29,742 nt of DNA from Entrophospora sp. SA101 (lineage: Eukaryota > Glomeromycota > Glomeromycetes > Entrophosporales > Entrophosporaceae). A program made the translations under genes and the position numbers. Below the pieces are notes generated by a model. That model searched no databases. It was given only the letters and a program-made list of their open reading frames with translations, and was not told the DNA's origin. The DNA lies in NCBI GenBank assembly GCA_958430865.1, contig CAUDNR010000443.1, forward strand, positions 1 to 29,742. The letters run 5' to 3'. Below are positions 22,301 through 29,742 of this stretch, in pieces; the stretch's first letter is position 1, and each line of letters begins with the position of its first letter.

Positions 22301-24921
22301 ACTTTTAACAAATTCAGTCACACCAACACTTTGTTTTTGTTGTTGTTGTGATAGTTTTTTAACATTATCTCCAGAACTAACACCACTTTTCTTTTTCTTT
22401 TTTGGTACTGAATCCAAACTACGAAGATTATCTTCTAGATTACGCAAAGCATGTTCGCTTAGATAAGTTTTCTCGTTCCTAACAATCATATCATTGTAAT
22501 CCCAACCAAATATTGCGCAAGAAGCTTCAATCTTTGCCTTTGAATCTTGTGATTGATCTATTTCCATGGAATCCAAAATGTGTGCATATTTTTCCAAGAA
22601 TTCTTCGTGCGTTAGACAGATAGTGTAATTCACTTGTAATCTTTTTGCAATCTCTGTTAGGCCAAGTGATTTTGCTTGGGATTGAAGAACCTTTGAATCG
22701 ATTTGATTTGGAAGTTGTGTATTGTTGGGCCGAATACAAAAAATGAACCAAGGTGTTGTTTCCTCAAGAGTTTCACATAATTCATCCAGAGCAGATTGAA
22801 TTTGTGTAGCAACGCATGTTACAGTATGTTGCTTTGATTCTTCTCCACCAACTAGCCTTGAGGATGACGATCTAGTTGCAGTTACAGCATCATCAGTGCC
22901 AGCAGTTGTTTCAGTACCTTTTTGACTTTTTCTACGTCTTGTTGAAGGGGCTCTCATAGGCTTCACAGACTGTTGAGCAGAAATAATAGTATTATCATTA
23001 TAGGGATGCGATTCAGTTGCAACAGCATTATTTGTAAATAAACCAATGATGAAGCTATTGTAGGAAGAACCTTCACGAAACAATGAAACAAAATCAGCAC
23101 TCAAGTTGTCAATATTTTTTTCTAGGAAATCGGTAGTTTCGTACAAGACTTGACCAGTGTAATGCTGTATTCCAAATGTTGGTAACGCATTTAAACTTTT
23201 TGAAGTAGGAGTATAAGAACTATGGTTAGAATATTTTCTGTTGAAAGCATCCAACATTGTTTGATTTGTTTTACGAGGTACTTTGTTTGCCTGGTCATTC
23301 ATTATTGATATTAAACCTGTTGAAGGTTTAGATAACATCTTTAGACATTCAGAGTTGTCAAAGTATGGTGTATCTGGTATGGTACCTTCGATTCCTTGTT
23401 CGATATTTCCTTGTTCGGTATATTCATCATTATTCACCTCAAAAATTTGTCGTAAAACGAAATTATAAATCTTTTCATTTGCAAAGTTGATGCAGAATTG
23501 GTCCAAGGAATTGCAAGCCAGATTGTGAAAACCAATCAGATCAACAATGCCTATGAAACCAGCAAAGTTTTCTTGACATATTTTTGTGTTGATGTATTCA
23601 ACAATCCAACTGAACAATAAAGAGTAAAGAACTTTTGCCAAATCATCTCTTTGCACATTGGCACCCTGAATGTCCAAGTAGACTGTACATATTTCCTTTT
23701 TGATTAATTTGGTTTTGTAGGTAAGGGCCAATTCTAAAGAATTAGGCTCCACACCCAAGAAATCAGCTACCAATTCCAACACGTCCATATTTTTAACAAA
23801 TGCAGCTTCTTGTTGTTTGTTGGGATCCTGATTGAACTGAATGTTGCCAAGATGTAAGATTGCAGCTAGTAATTGAAACATTTGAGCAACATGTTTTTTG
23901 TGGAAGCCTAAAGATTTTAATGATTGTTTTAATTCATTGAATTTGTTTGTATCTTCAATTGCGTTATAAGCTCTAGAAGTAGTTTTAGATACATTGAGGT
24001 AACGATATTGTGAGACATCTGTCAGGCGTAGATGAGATTTTTCTTCATTGGAAGCACCTGCTATGAGGTAATAAAATACATGAAAGTTTCTCTCATTTGC
24101 AGGCACATTTGAAACACGAGTTTTCTCCAATAAGTAATCAAGAGTCTTTGCACCAATTAACCTGCCACGTTCATTAAATTGCAATTCTGTGTAATTACCA
24201 AATCGTGATGCGTTATTATTTATTAATGTTTTTGCATTTCCGAACGATTCCAGAATGAATACAGAAGCGGGAACTTGAATCTGAATTCTTGATTCTTTTT
24301 TTTGATGTGAACTTAATGCAATAAGTAGATTAAATAAAAGTTTACGAGTCTCTGATTTACCACTACCAGATTCGCCACTAGAAAATTTGGAAAATTTGGA
24401 TTAGTTGAGTAGGAGGTAGAAAACATATTAGATGAAAAGTAACAAAAGGAAAATTAATGTGATGCAATATATATATATATATATTGGAATACGAATTGGG
24501 ATGACAAAAAATTATATTATTATTGATAATAAGGCTTGGTCGATCAAATTAACATTTTTCACAATGGTTAAAAATTTTTCCTAAAAAATATTCATTATAC
24601 TTACTTTATAATGATAGATTGATCTTGGTTAGTTCTTCGCATATGAAAGTATGCATTAGAAGCAATTTGAAAAGCATGCGGGGGTAATTCAGTTCTTTGT
24701 CCTGAAGTGTCTTTGTAGTCCACGACATATTCTTGTACAGTTGAGTCGCTAAAGATTGGTAGCGTTTTGTAAGGATTTATTGAGACTAGAACAGATGAGT
24801 TTATGCGAGTGTAAATTAAGTTGCTTTGATAACGCTCTCTAAGTGTTGCTGATATAGTGTCTAAAGAAATGGGCTGTATCGTGGTAAGATCTATTTTATC
24901 TTCGCTTTTTTTTCTACCCAT
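19388..24921 (-). CDS. Chitin synthase with N-terminal myosin motor domain (class V/VII group)
   Basis: Membrane enzyme that polymerises UDP-GlcNAc into cell-wall chitin at growing tips. Two exons: 24921-24605 (starting MGRKKSEDKIDL) and 24377-19388, with a GTAAGT...TAG intron, giving 1768 residues. The myosin motor spans roughly 10-760: P-loop GESGSGKSET at 107, switch I-like NNNASRFG near 155, and CIRPNN at 653. Next come a pair of transmembrane segments (IKWLVLTWMLTWWIPPCFLS; VALCIIILFMSCVLVFMLAV), a cytochrome b5-like region and a third membrane segment. The glycosyltransferase-2 domain has DADTEV from Asp1400, GEDRYMTT near 1513 and QRRRW at 1553, followed by C-terminal membrane helices. 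The P-loop favours class V over class VII. The tail ends Gly/Ser-rich (SRAASTHGSSYGG, GYYQ), and I see no C-terminal DEK domain. Confidence 0.95.
24467..24485. repeat. AT dinucleotide microsatellite in the chitin synthase intron
   Basis: A pure AT run inside the single intron (24378-24604) of the chitin synthase gene. Confidence 0.75.
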
Positions 24922-25267
24922 AATTACAAAGGGTTTTCTTCTATCTGTTACTGCTATTACTACTATTACTACTACTACTATTTGTTATCAGTATAAGTTA
25001 TTAATTATTATATAAAGTTTCTAGAATAAAATGTTCATAAGCACGTTTATAATAATGAAAAAAAAAATATTTAAAAAAACTTATCGATTTTATTTTGGTG
25101 TGACAAGTAAATACTAACTTTGGCTTTGACTTAACTTTTGATTTTAATTTGTTAAACTTTTTATTATAAATGGGGGGGATCTTTTCAACGAATAGGTTAC
25201 TACTACTGTATTCAATAATTTTGTCAAAAATCATTCATTCAAAGTTTTGATTCGTATGGGTCAAAAG
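24922..25267. other. Upstream region of chitin synthase
   Basis: It contains an imperfect ACT trinucleotide repeat at about 24953-24981, 30-60 bases before the start codon on the gene's strand and so probably in the leader, followed by AT-rich DNA. A 77-codon frame at 25001-25234 on the minus strand is Lys/Phe/Ile-rich and unconvincing. Confidence 0.5.
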
Positions 25268-25314
25268 CAAATTTATATTTTCTTTCTTGGGATTCTAACT
25301 TTAGAATAAATCCC

Positions 25315-25411
25315 TTGAACCTTGTGCCCAACATTGGGAAGTGAAATGATTTGTTTTGCCACGGCGATAAGGTTTATAGTACCATCATCATCTAAGGAAG
25401 TTAATTCATAA
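25315..25411 (-). CDS. Possible orphan 3'-terminal exon, product unknown
   Basis: After a strong-looking acceptor (TTGCTTTCTCAG), the minus strand is open and protein-like. It starts with an ATG (MGAYELTSLDDDGTINLIAV), continues with AKQIISLPNVGHKVQGIYSK, and reaches a stop just beyond these coordinates, near 25265. Composition is unlike chance AT-rich DNA. No upstream exon with a matching donor could be identified on the minus strand to 26700, so it may be the last exon of a lost gene or a short independent protein. The family is not recognised. Confidence 0.35.
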
Positions 25412-25720
25412 GCCCCCATCTGAGAAAGCAAGTAATAATTAATTTGCACTTTAATTGTGCTAAACTATATTCAATATTGCTTTACTATTGTTATTGTTTA
25501 AAAATAGAAGTTCATCAGTTTATAAATATTTGCCAATTAATATCGAGTTTTGGATTATAAAAAAGTATCGTACAAGTTTTCAAGAATGTTTAATAAGTTT
25601 TGTATTTATGTAATTATTGTATAAATAATAAGAAATGATAAACCCTAAGCCTCTCTAATCTATTTCTTTGTAGATCATATAAATTTGTTTTGTAGATATT
25701 TTTAAGTATATAGTTTATAA
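25412..25720. other. AT-rich stretch, nothing recognised
   Basis: No convincing coding block or repeat is visible between the orphan exon and the palindromic element. Confidence 0.4.
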
Positions 25721-25880
25721 TAATAAATTTAGAGAATTGTTAATCTCACCTCCCATTTTTGTTATTCGCACCCCTCCCGTGACTAAGTGTAGTAATGGCT
25801 TTTAAAATGTGATGATTTTATTGGTTCGTCTTTGTCTTAGTCACGGGAGGGGTGAGAATAACAATTCCCTAAATTTATTA
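25721..25880. mobile_element. Palindromic MITE-like element, about 160 bp
   Basis: Outer arms TAATAAATTTAGAGAATTGT (25721-25740) and its near-perfect reverse complement at 25861-25880 match at 19 of 20 positions. Further in, GCACCCCTCCCGTGACTAAG (25768-25787) pairs with CTTAGTCACGGGAGGGGTGA (25836-25855) with one mismatch. The left arm holds an extra partial copy (TAATCTCACCTCCC) before the inner arm. The GC-rich CACCCCTCCCGTGAC core stands out from its surroundings, and there is no coding capacity. Length and structure suit a non-autonomous inverted-repeat element. The target duplication is unclear (a TAA/TTA flank is possible), so the superfamily is not assigned. Confidence 0.7.
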
Positions 25881-26680
25881 TTATTAGGATTCACTTTTGC
25901 TCACTTGCTAATTATATTATATGATGGAATCTCGATTATTATTTTTGATGCAACCAGATGAACAAATGGATTCCTTCAATGCATCAAGTTTATGAAACAA
26001 GCAAAAGGAAAAATAATGCAATTTCAAATTTGTGAGTTGGATGTTTTCTAGGAAAACCAGGTTCTGGGACCCTCTGACCAAAATCGAGTTATAATAATAG
26101 CAACATTACGAGGATTATAATTAGTTACATAAATCACTCCTGTTAGAGGATAATAATAGAAACGGGGATACTAACAAATTTGGAAATCTTTTATGAAAAG
26201 TTTGTACCAACTGTCCATACAAAAAAATTCCCGATACATGTCGATCGTTTTTGCATCCATACCAATCAAGTATTTTATTATTTAATTTTTTTTAAAAAAA
26301 AGTTTTCCGTAAATTTTTTTTTTAATAGACTTAGTTTGTTAAATGAAACTTTGGGTATTAATATTGATATTTATATTCAATGACATTGTTGCCAAATTTT
26401 TTTTTAATGAACAGTTGTTTTATTTATAAGATGTGAACCAAAAGGAAACTTGACTTGGTTGGCTTAGCTTAACGATAATTTGTTTAGTTTGATTACCAGC
26501 CATGAAATTGCTTATAAATGATTATTTATACTGGAAATCTGGGTAATTTATTATTCACAGAATAACTAATTGAATTAATTAATGTTAAGTTGTTTATGCT
26601 CAAGCCACCGTTAAATTTTTAAACCAACCTATTATTATTTGTAAAAGTGATTTAAAATTTACACACGCTTATTTAAATAA
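25881..26680. other. AT-rich stretch with unconvincing open frames
   Basis: A minus-strand frame around 26076-25920 is open for about 50 codons (LVRGSQNLVFLENIQLTNLK) but lacks start, splice sites or recognisable similarity. A 67-codon plus frame at 26180-26383 is Phe/Lys-rich. Neither is supported as a gene. Confidence 0.35.
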
Positions 26681-26689
26681 AAGACTTTT

Positions 26690-26899
26690 ACCAAAAATAA
26701 ATCAAGAAAATATAAAATAAACAAACAGCTAAATCATCATGACTTCGAAAATGTGACAAGTGGTAGCGTTATGTATAAATCAAGCCTATCCACATTCAGA
26801 GAGGTTCAATGCAAAGGATTTTTTAATGATTATAACGTGGTTGACTTTGAGAAAGGCACATTGGAGGTAATGTTGTGTGAGAAAATGTTTTGGAATTGA
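26690..26899 (+). other. Possible coding exon, product unknown
   Basis: A plus-strand frame reads NHHDFENVTSGSVMYKSSLS then TFREVQCKGFFNDYNVVDFE, then KGTLE immediately before a possible GTAATG donor at 26865; otherwise it stops near 26899. It is protein-like but short, with an ATG at 26771 and no recognised family. It ends close to the left side of the hAT-related element, so a gene may have been interrupted there. Confidence 0.3.
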
Positions 26900-26929
26900 G
26901 ATACTATTTCGTCAAATGCACTAAAAAAT

Positions 26930-27005
26930 GACGAAAGACTAAACCCTTGACGAAAGTCAAAGCCCTTGATGAATGACTAAGCCCTTGATGAAAATCAAAA
27001 TCATT
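26930..27005. repeat. 19-base tandem repeat, four copies
   Basis: Units start at 26930, 26949, 26968 and 26987: GACGAAAGACTAAACCCTT, GACGAAAGTCAAAGCCCTT, GATGAATGACTAAGCCCTT, and a diverged GATGAAAATCAAAATCATT. The unit shares GACGAAAG with the edges of the hAT-related element, so it is probably a subterminal repeat array of that element. Confidence 0.8.
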
Positions 27006-27152
27006 GAAGTCATTGGCAAAACAAGTAAAAAAAGTTTTTATTAAAATATATTTATTTTTACAACTTCGTTATCAACATTTCTTCTATGTAAATTATGTTG
27101 TTCTAATATAAGCTTTGACTTTTTGATATATTTGCTTAGATTGCAATTATCA

Positions 27153-27885
27153 TTATTTATTATCTTCAGCCTCCTCATTATCATTTCCGTCTTCTAAATT
27201 ACAATCTTCACTTTCCAAGTATAATGATTGACTCAGTTTTCAAAATTGTAAACTTCCACTTCCATTCAGGAACATTAAATATTTCTGTATCAAGAAGTAT
27301 TCCAGATAAATCACTTCTAGATAGTGGTTTATATGCAGATATAATTGTTGAAGAAGATCTATAAAGTATGGATTACTGATAACTGAAAAAGAAATCACAC
27401 AGCAAACAAATGCTTTGATTTAATGCCCAGTTAATAGAATCATTGTGTTCTTTTGTCAACAATTTGCTTTCATAAAAATTTGAAATTGGTTGTTGAGTTG
27501 ATGATGATTCTAAAATTCATTATTATTATCATTGTTTATTTGTCTTTGACATTCTCTTTTAATTTTCACAAGTACAACTAGGACTACTATACATGTAGTA
27601 GGAATAGGTTGATCACTTGATTCAATCAGGTGACTCTTTGGCGCAATTAATTATATAAATAATTGAATCAGACGCGATTAGAAATTTGAAATTTTAGGAA
27701 TTGAGTCAAAGCCAAATTAATTTTGACAACACGTATAACCAGGACAATGATTTGTCAAATGTGATAAAAGTTTTTGCGGTTGTTCACAATTAAAACCTTT
27801 TTGTACTTGCATTGTGCAGAATAACGTCCTTTAGGTTTTCTTCTTGATGGATCTACACATTTGAGGAAGGTCTACCAAATAATTT
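27153..27885 (-). pseudogene. hAT transposase remnant with BED zinc finger, core deleted
   Basis: Minus-strand blocks in shifting frames read in hAT order. A BED-finger part is split across frames near 27875-27720 (GRYSAQCKY, then FNCEQPQKLLSHLTNHCPGY). Next is SSSTQQPISNFYESKLLTKE, then HNDSINWALNQ (about 27515-27410), NPYFIDLLQQL (about 27370), and AYKPLSRSDLSGILLDTEIF (about 27340). The sequence then jumps to an acidic C-terminus (ESEDCNLEDGNDNEEAEDNK) ending at 27153. The NPFF-x-LL and SRxxLSGxLL signatures are typical of fungal hAT transposases. The central catalytic domain is absent and there are several frameshifts. It cannot encode an active enzyme. Confidence 0.7.
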
Positions 27886-28249
27886 ATTTTGTGGATTTGA
27901 CATTTAAAACTAATCCTCCTTACCTTAAGCAGCAATATTATCTCATGAACTTACTACTGGATATAAAAAAGGAGGTGGAAGTTGCTAGCGCAGTGATTGT
28001 AATTTGAATGGTTTATGGTTGTTATTATAATAGTCTATTATTATTATAGATTCAATTCAAAATAATTTTACTCAAATTATTTATTTTATGTAATTAAAGG
28101 GTGTCTTATATATACAGTATATATATATTTTATTATAAAACAAAAAAAAAATTTTCAATTTTACTTTTGTCAAATAGACAAAATGGCCCTTGGTGAGACG
28201 CTACCTTTAGTCAGTACTTTCGTCATGACTAAAGTCAAAAGTTTCGTCA

Positions 28250-29133
28250 TACATTATTACACGCGGGAAATGGAGAAAAAACTATTTCAAGGTTAGACGA
28301 ACCTCTACAACCAAATAACAAGAAAGTAAAAACATAGATGGGAATTATTGGACTAGGAAAATCTACAGTAACAATCCTTTTAATATATATAAAGAAAGTA
28401 TTCCAAGCCCTATATCTCATGCAAACAAGATATAATTCTTTCTCTTTATATATAATAATTAATATTAAGAAAGAAAACTCAAAATAAAAAAAATCGGTTG
28501 AGAGGTTTCCTAGTCAAAATCCCAGATAGAGACGAAGATACTCACTCGTAAGGTAAATAATAATAACAAATACAAATTTTTGTCGAACCTTCCTGCACGA
28601 ATAACAGTAATTGGATCCATATTGATATATAACCCATACCTGCATGATATCAAAGCTTTATATCTATATCCGAATCCGTTTCTCAAAACTTTATAACCAT
28701 ACTCAAAAAAAGTTTCCAAATTTTACCCAAACCCTGAGTATACTCATTTAAAATTTTTTTTTTAGCTAAGAATTACTATTGAGAGAACTACCGGCTATTC
28801 CTTGATTTAAATTTGGTTGAGTTTTATTCATTATTAAACCAGCTCTCCTTCACTGGGTCCATTGCAGGCGGTAATTGATAAATAACAATAAGAATATAAT
28901 ATTGATAGTTTCTCCACTATTCTAAATTCAATTCTTTTGAAGACAAATATTTATCAATTTCGTTTTACCATTATTATCTGGATCATAAAACTGACTAATC
29001 AACATTAGATCATTAGATTATTATTTTTTCTTTTAATAGGTTGCATAAAATCCGGGTTCATTCAAACCCATATCTGATCAAATATACTACAGTCGTCCAA
29101 ATCCATACCGCCATTTGAGTATGGCCCGGGTAA
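28250..29133. other. Gene-free stretch with possible repeat debris
   Basis: No supported gene. A minus-strand frame at 28510-28719 (YGYKVLRNGFGYRYKALIS) is a quasi-repetitive reading of DNA rich in CCATAC/CCCAAACCC motifs. A GC-richer patch near 29098-29158 (GTATGGCCCGGGTAAAAATC) stands out from the AT-rich background and carries similar CATAC/GGGT motifs. Both look like old repeat debris of unknown class. Confidence 0.35.
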
Positions 29134-29496
29134 AAATCGCGGGTCTCGATCCGTTGTAGACTTCTACCTCAATCTTTTCTGTCATCGGGAAACTCAGAAT
29201 TAGTACCAAATTTCAAAGGTTGTGGAGTGGCCGAAAAGGAAAACAATAATAACAACAACAAATTTGAAACAGCGGAGAAGAGCTTTGATAAAAAAAGGAG
29301 AGAAAAAATCTTCATCTTCTACTTGGTCTATTTCGAAATTGATGCCAAGAGAACAGTTTCTCAGTACCTGGACAAAAGTATCGGAACACTTGCTTTTGCT
29401 GATTGCGCAAAAATATACATAATAAACATATATGAAATTTATATAATTTGTGGTTTAGGTTCTTGTGAATATCTATGGAAAACCCCATGTATCTAG
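29134..29496 (+). other. Possible coding exon, product unknown
   Basis: A plus-strand frame opens after TAA at 29131 and is protein-like for about 90 codons: LPQSFLSSGNSELVPNFKGC, an Asn run from AAC/AAT repeats, ETAEKSFDKKRREK, and YFEIDAKRTVSQYLDKSIGT then LAFADCAK. It ends at a TAG at about 29494. There is no ATG near the left end, so it would need an upstream exon. No donor or acceptor stands out and no family is recognised. Confidence 0.3.
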
Positions 29497-29633
29497 GTTC
29501 CGTAGAACTCGAATAATTATATAAAAATGAAATTTCATTAAAATTTTCTTTGACGATCACTAAATGACGCGAAATTTTTTATTTTATTCTCAAATTCTAT
29601 GTAATAATTTTTAATTTAAAATTTTAACTATTT

Positions 29634-29742
29634 TTAATGTTTAGTTGGGTATCCTTTGCTCTTTATACAAGCCTGAATTCTACTAGGCATGCTTTCAATC
29701 AAATTCATTAAAAAATTTTGAGGAATTTTATTCCATTCCTCT
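29634..29742 (-). pseudogene. 3' end of a second Tc1/mariner-like transposase, truncated by the window
   Basis: The minus strand, entering from the right edge, reads EEWNKIPQNFLMNLIESMPS then RIQACIKSKGYPTKH and stops at 29634. The EEW-x-x-IPQ block followed by a short basic tail is the usual C-terminus of Tc1-type transposases. The first element in this window has the equivalent EEWEKIPQVTI but diverges after it, so the two belong to different families. The visible part has no lesion, but most of the gene lies beyond the window, so intactness is unknown. The element's end probably lies near 29520-29580. Confidence 0.7.

Larger units (their letters stand above)
26909..28249 (-). mobile_element. 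Internally deleted, decayed hAT-type transposon
   Basis: Extent is approximate. Near both edges TGACGAAAG is followed by an ACTAAA-type motif in inverted orientation: 26929-26937 inward on the left, and around 28217-28225 inward on the right. A further TTTCGTCA lies outside each, at 26907-26914 and 28242-28249, giving an imperfect, complex terminal repeat. Between them are minus-strand remnants of a BED-finger hAT transposase. No 8-base target duplication could be confirmed, so true ends may differ by tens of bases. Confidence 0.5.

Noticed and set aside
20036..22311. Several open frames of 60-126 codons on both strands across the chitin synthase
   Set aside because: All overlap the continuous 1598-codon coding exon in other frames and show no independent protein character.
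26930..27005. CRISPR-like array
   Set aside because: Four contiguous 19-base repeats have no spacers, and the host is eukaryotic. It is a tandem repeat.
1..29742. tRNA, rRNA and riboswitch candidates
   Set aside because: No cloverleaf with a recognisable T-loop motif or rRNA-like block was found by eye. A covariance-model search would settle this.

Overview
This is AT-rich eukaryotic nuclear DNA from a fungus. The evidence is many short GT-AG introns, a myosin-motor chitin synthase, a fungal PAS kinase, a PHO80-type cyclin and a GET1 subunit. The very AT-rich intergenic DNA, abundant decayed DNA transposons and pieces of large lineage-expanded families suggest an arbuscular mycorrhizal fungus (Glomeromycotina, Rhizophagus/Glomus-like). 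That placement is inference.

Layout. 1-3.4 kb holds a multi-frameshift pseudogene on the minus strand with a RING-like C-terminus, plus degenerate coding-like DNA and a possible pogo/Tigger-type terminal repeat. 4.17-5.17 kb is an intact six-exon GET1 gene. 6.03-9.88 kb is an eight-exon PAS-domain Ser/Thr kinase. 10.46-11.36 kb is a two-exon PHO80-like cyclin on the same strand. 12.08-14.16 kb carries spliceable coding-like blocks on the minus strand that I cannot assign to a family; they contain a stop-riddled frame and a local tandem duplication. 14.68-15.88 kb is a nearly full-length but dead Tc1-type transposon with terminal inverted repeats. 15.9-19.3 kb is mostly gene-free, with small tandem and inverted repeats and one possible zinc-ribbon remnant. 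19.39-24.92 kb is a two-exon, 1768-residue chitin synthase with an N-terminal myosin motor, on the minus strand. 25-29.7 kb is accessory DNA: an orphan 3' exon, a 160-bp palindromic MITE-like element, a 19-bp tandem array, an internally deleted hAT transposon with BED-finger remnants, an unassigned open frame, and the 3' end of a second Tc1-like transposase running off the window.

The four intact genes are housekeeping: tail-anchored protein insertion, nutrient-linked kinase signalling, a PHO85-type cyclin, and cell-wall chitin synthesis. They do not form an operon-like system. The adjacency of PAS kinase and PHO80-type cyclin is suggestive only.

I found no convincing undescribed biological system. 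The best candidates for a second look are the unassigned minus-strand locus at 12.08-13.93 kb, the RING-ended pseudogene family at the left edge, and the palindromic element at 25.7 kb. All splice sites and joins were read by eye, without alignment or transcript support.
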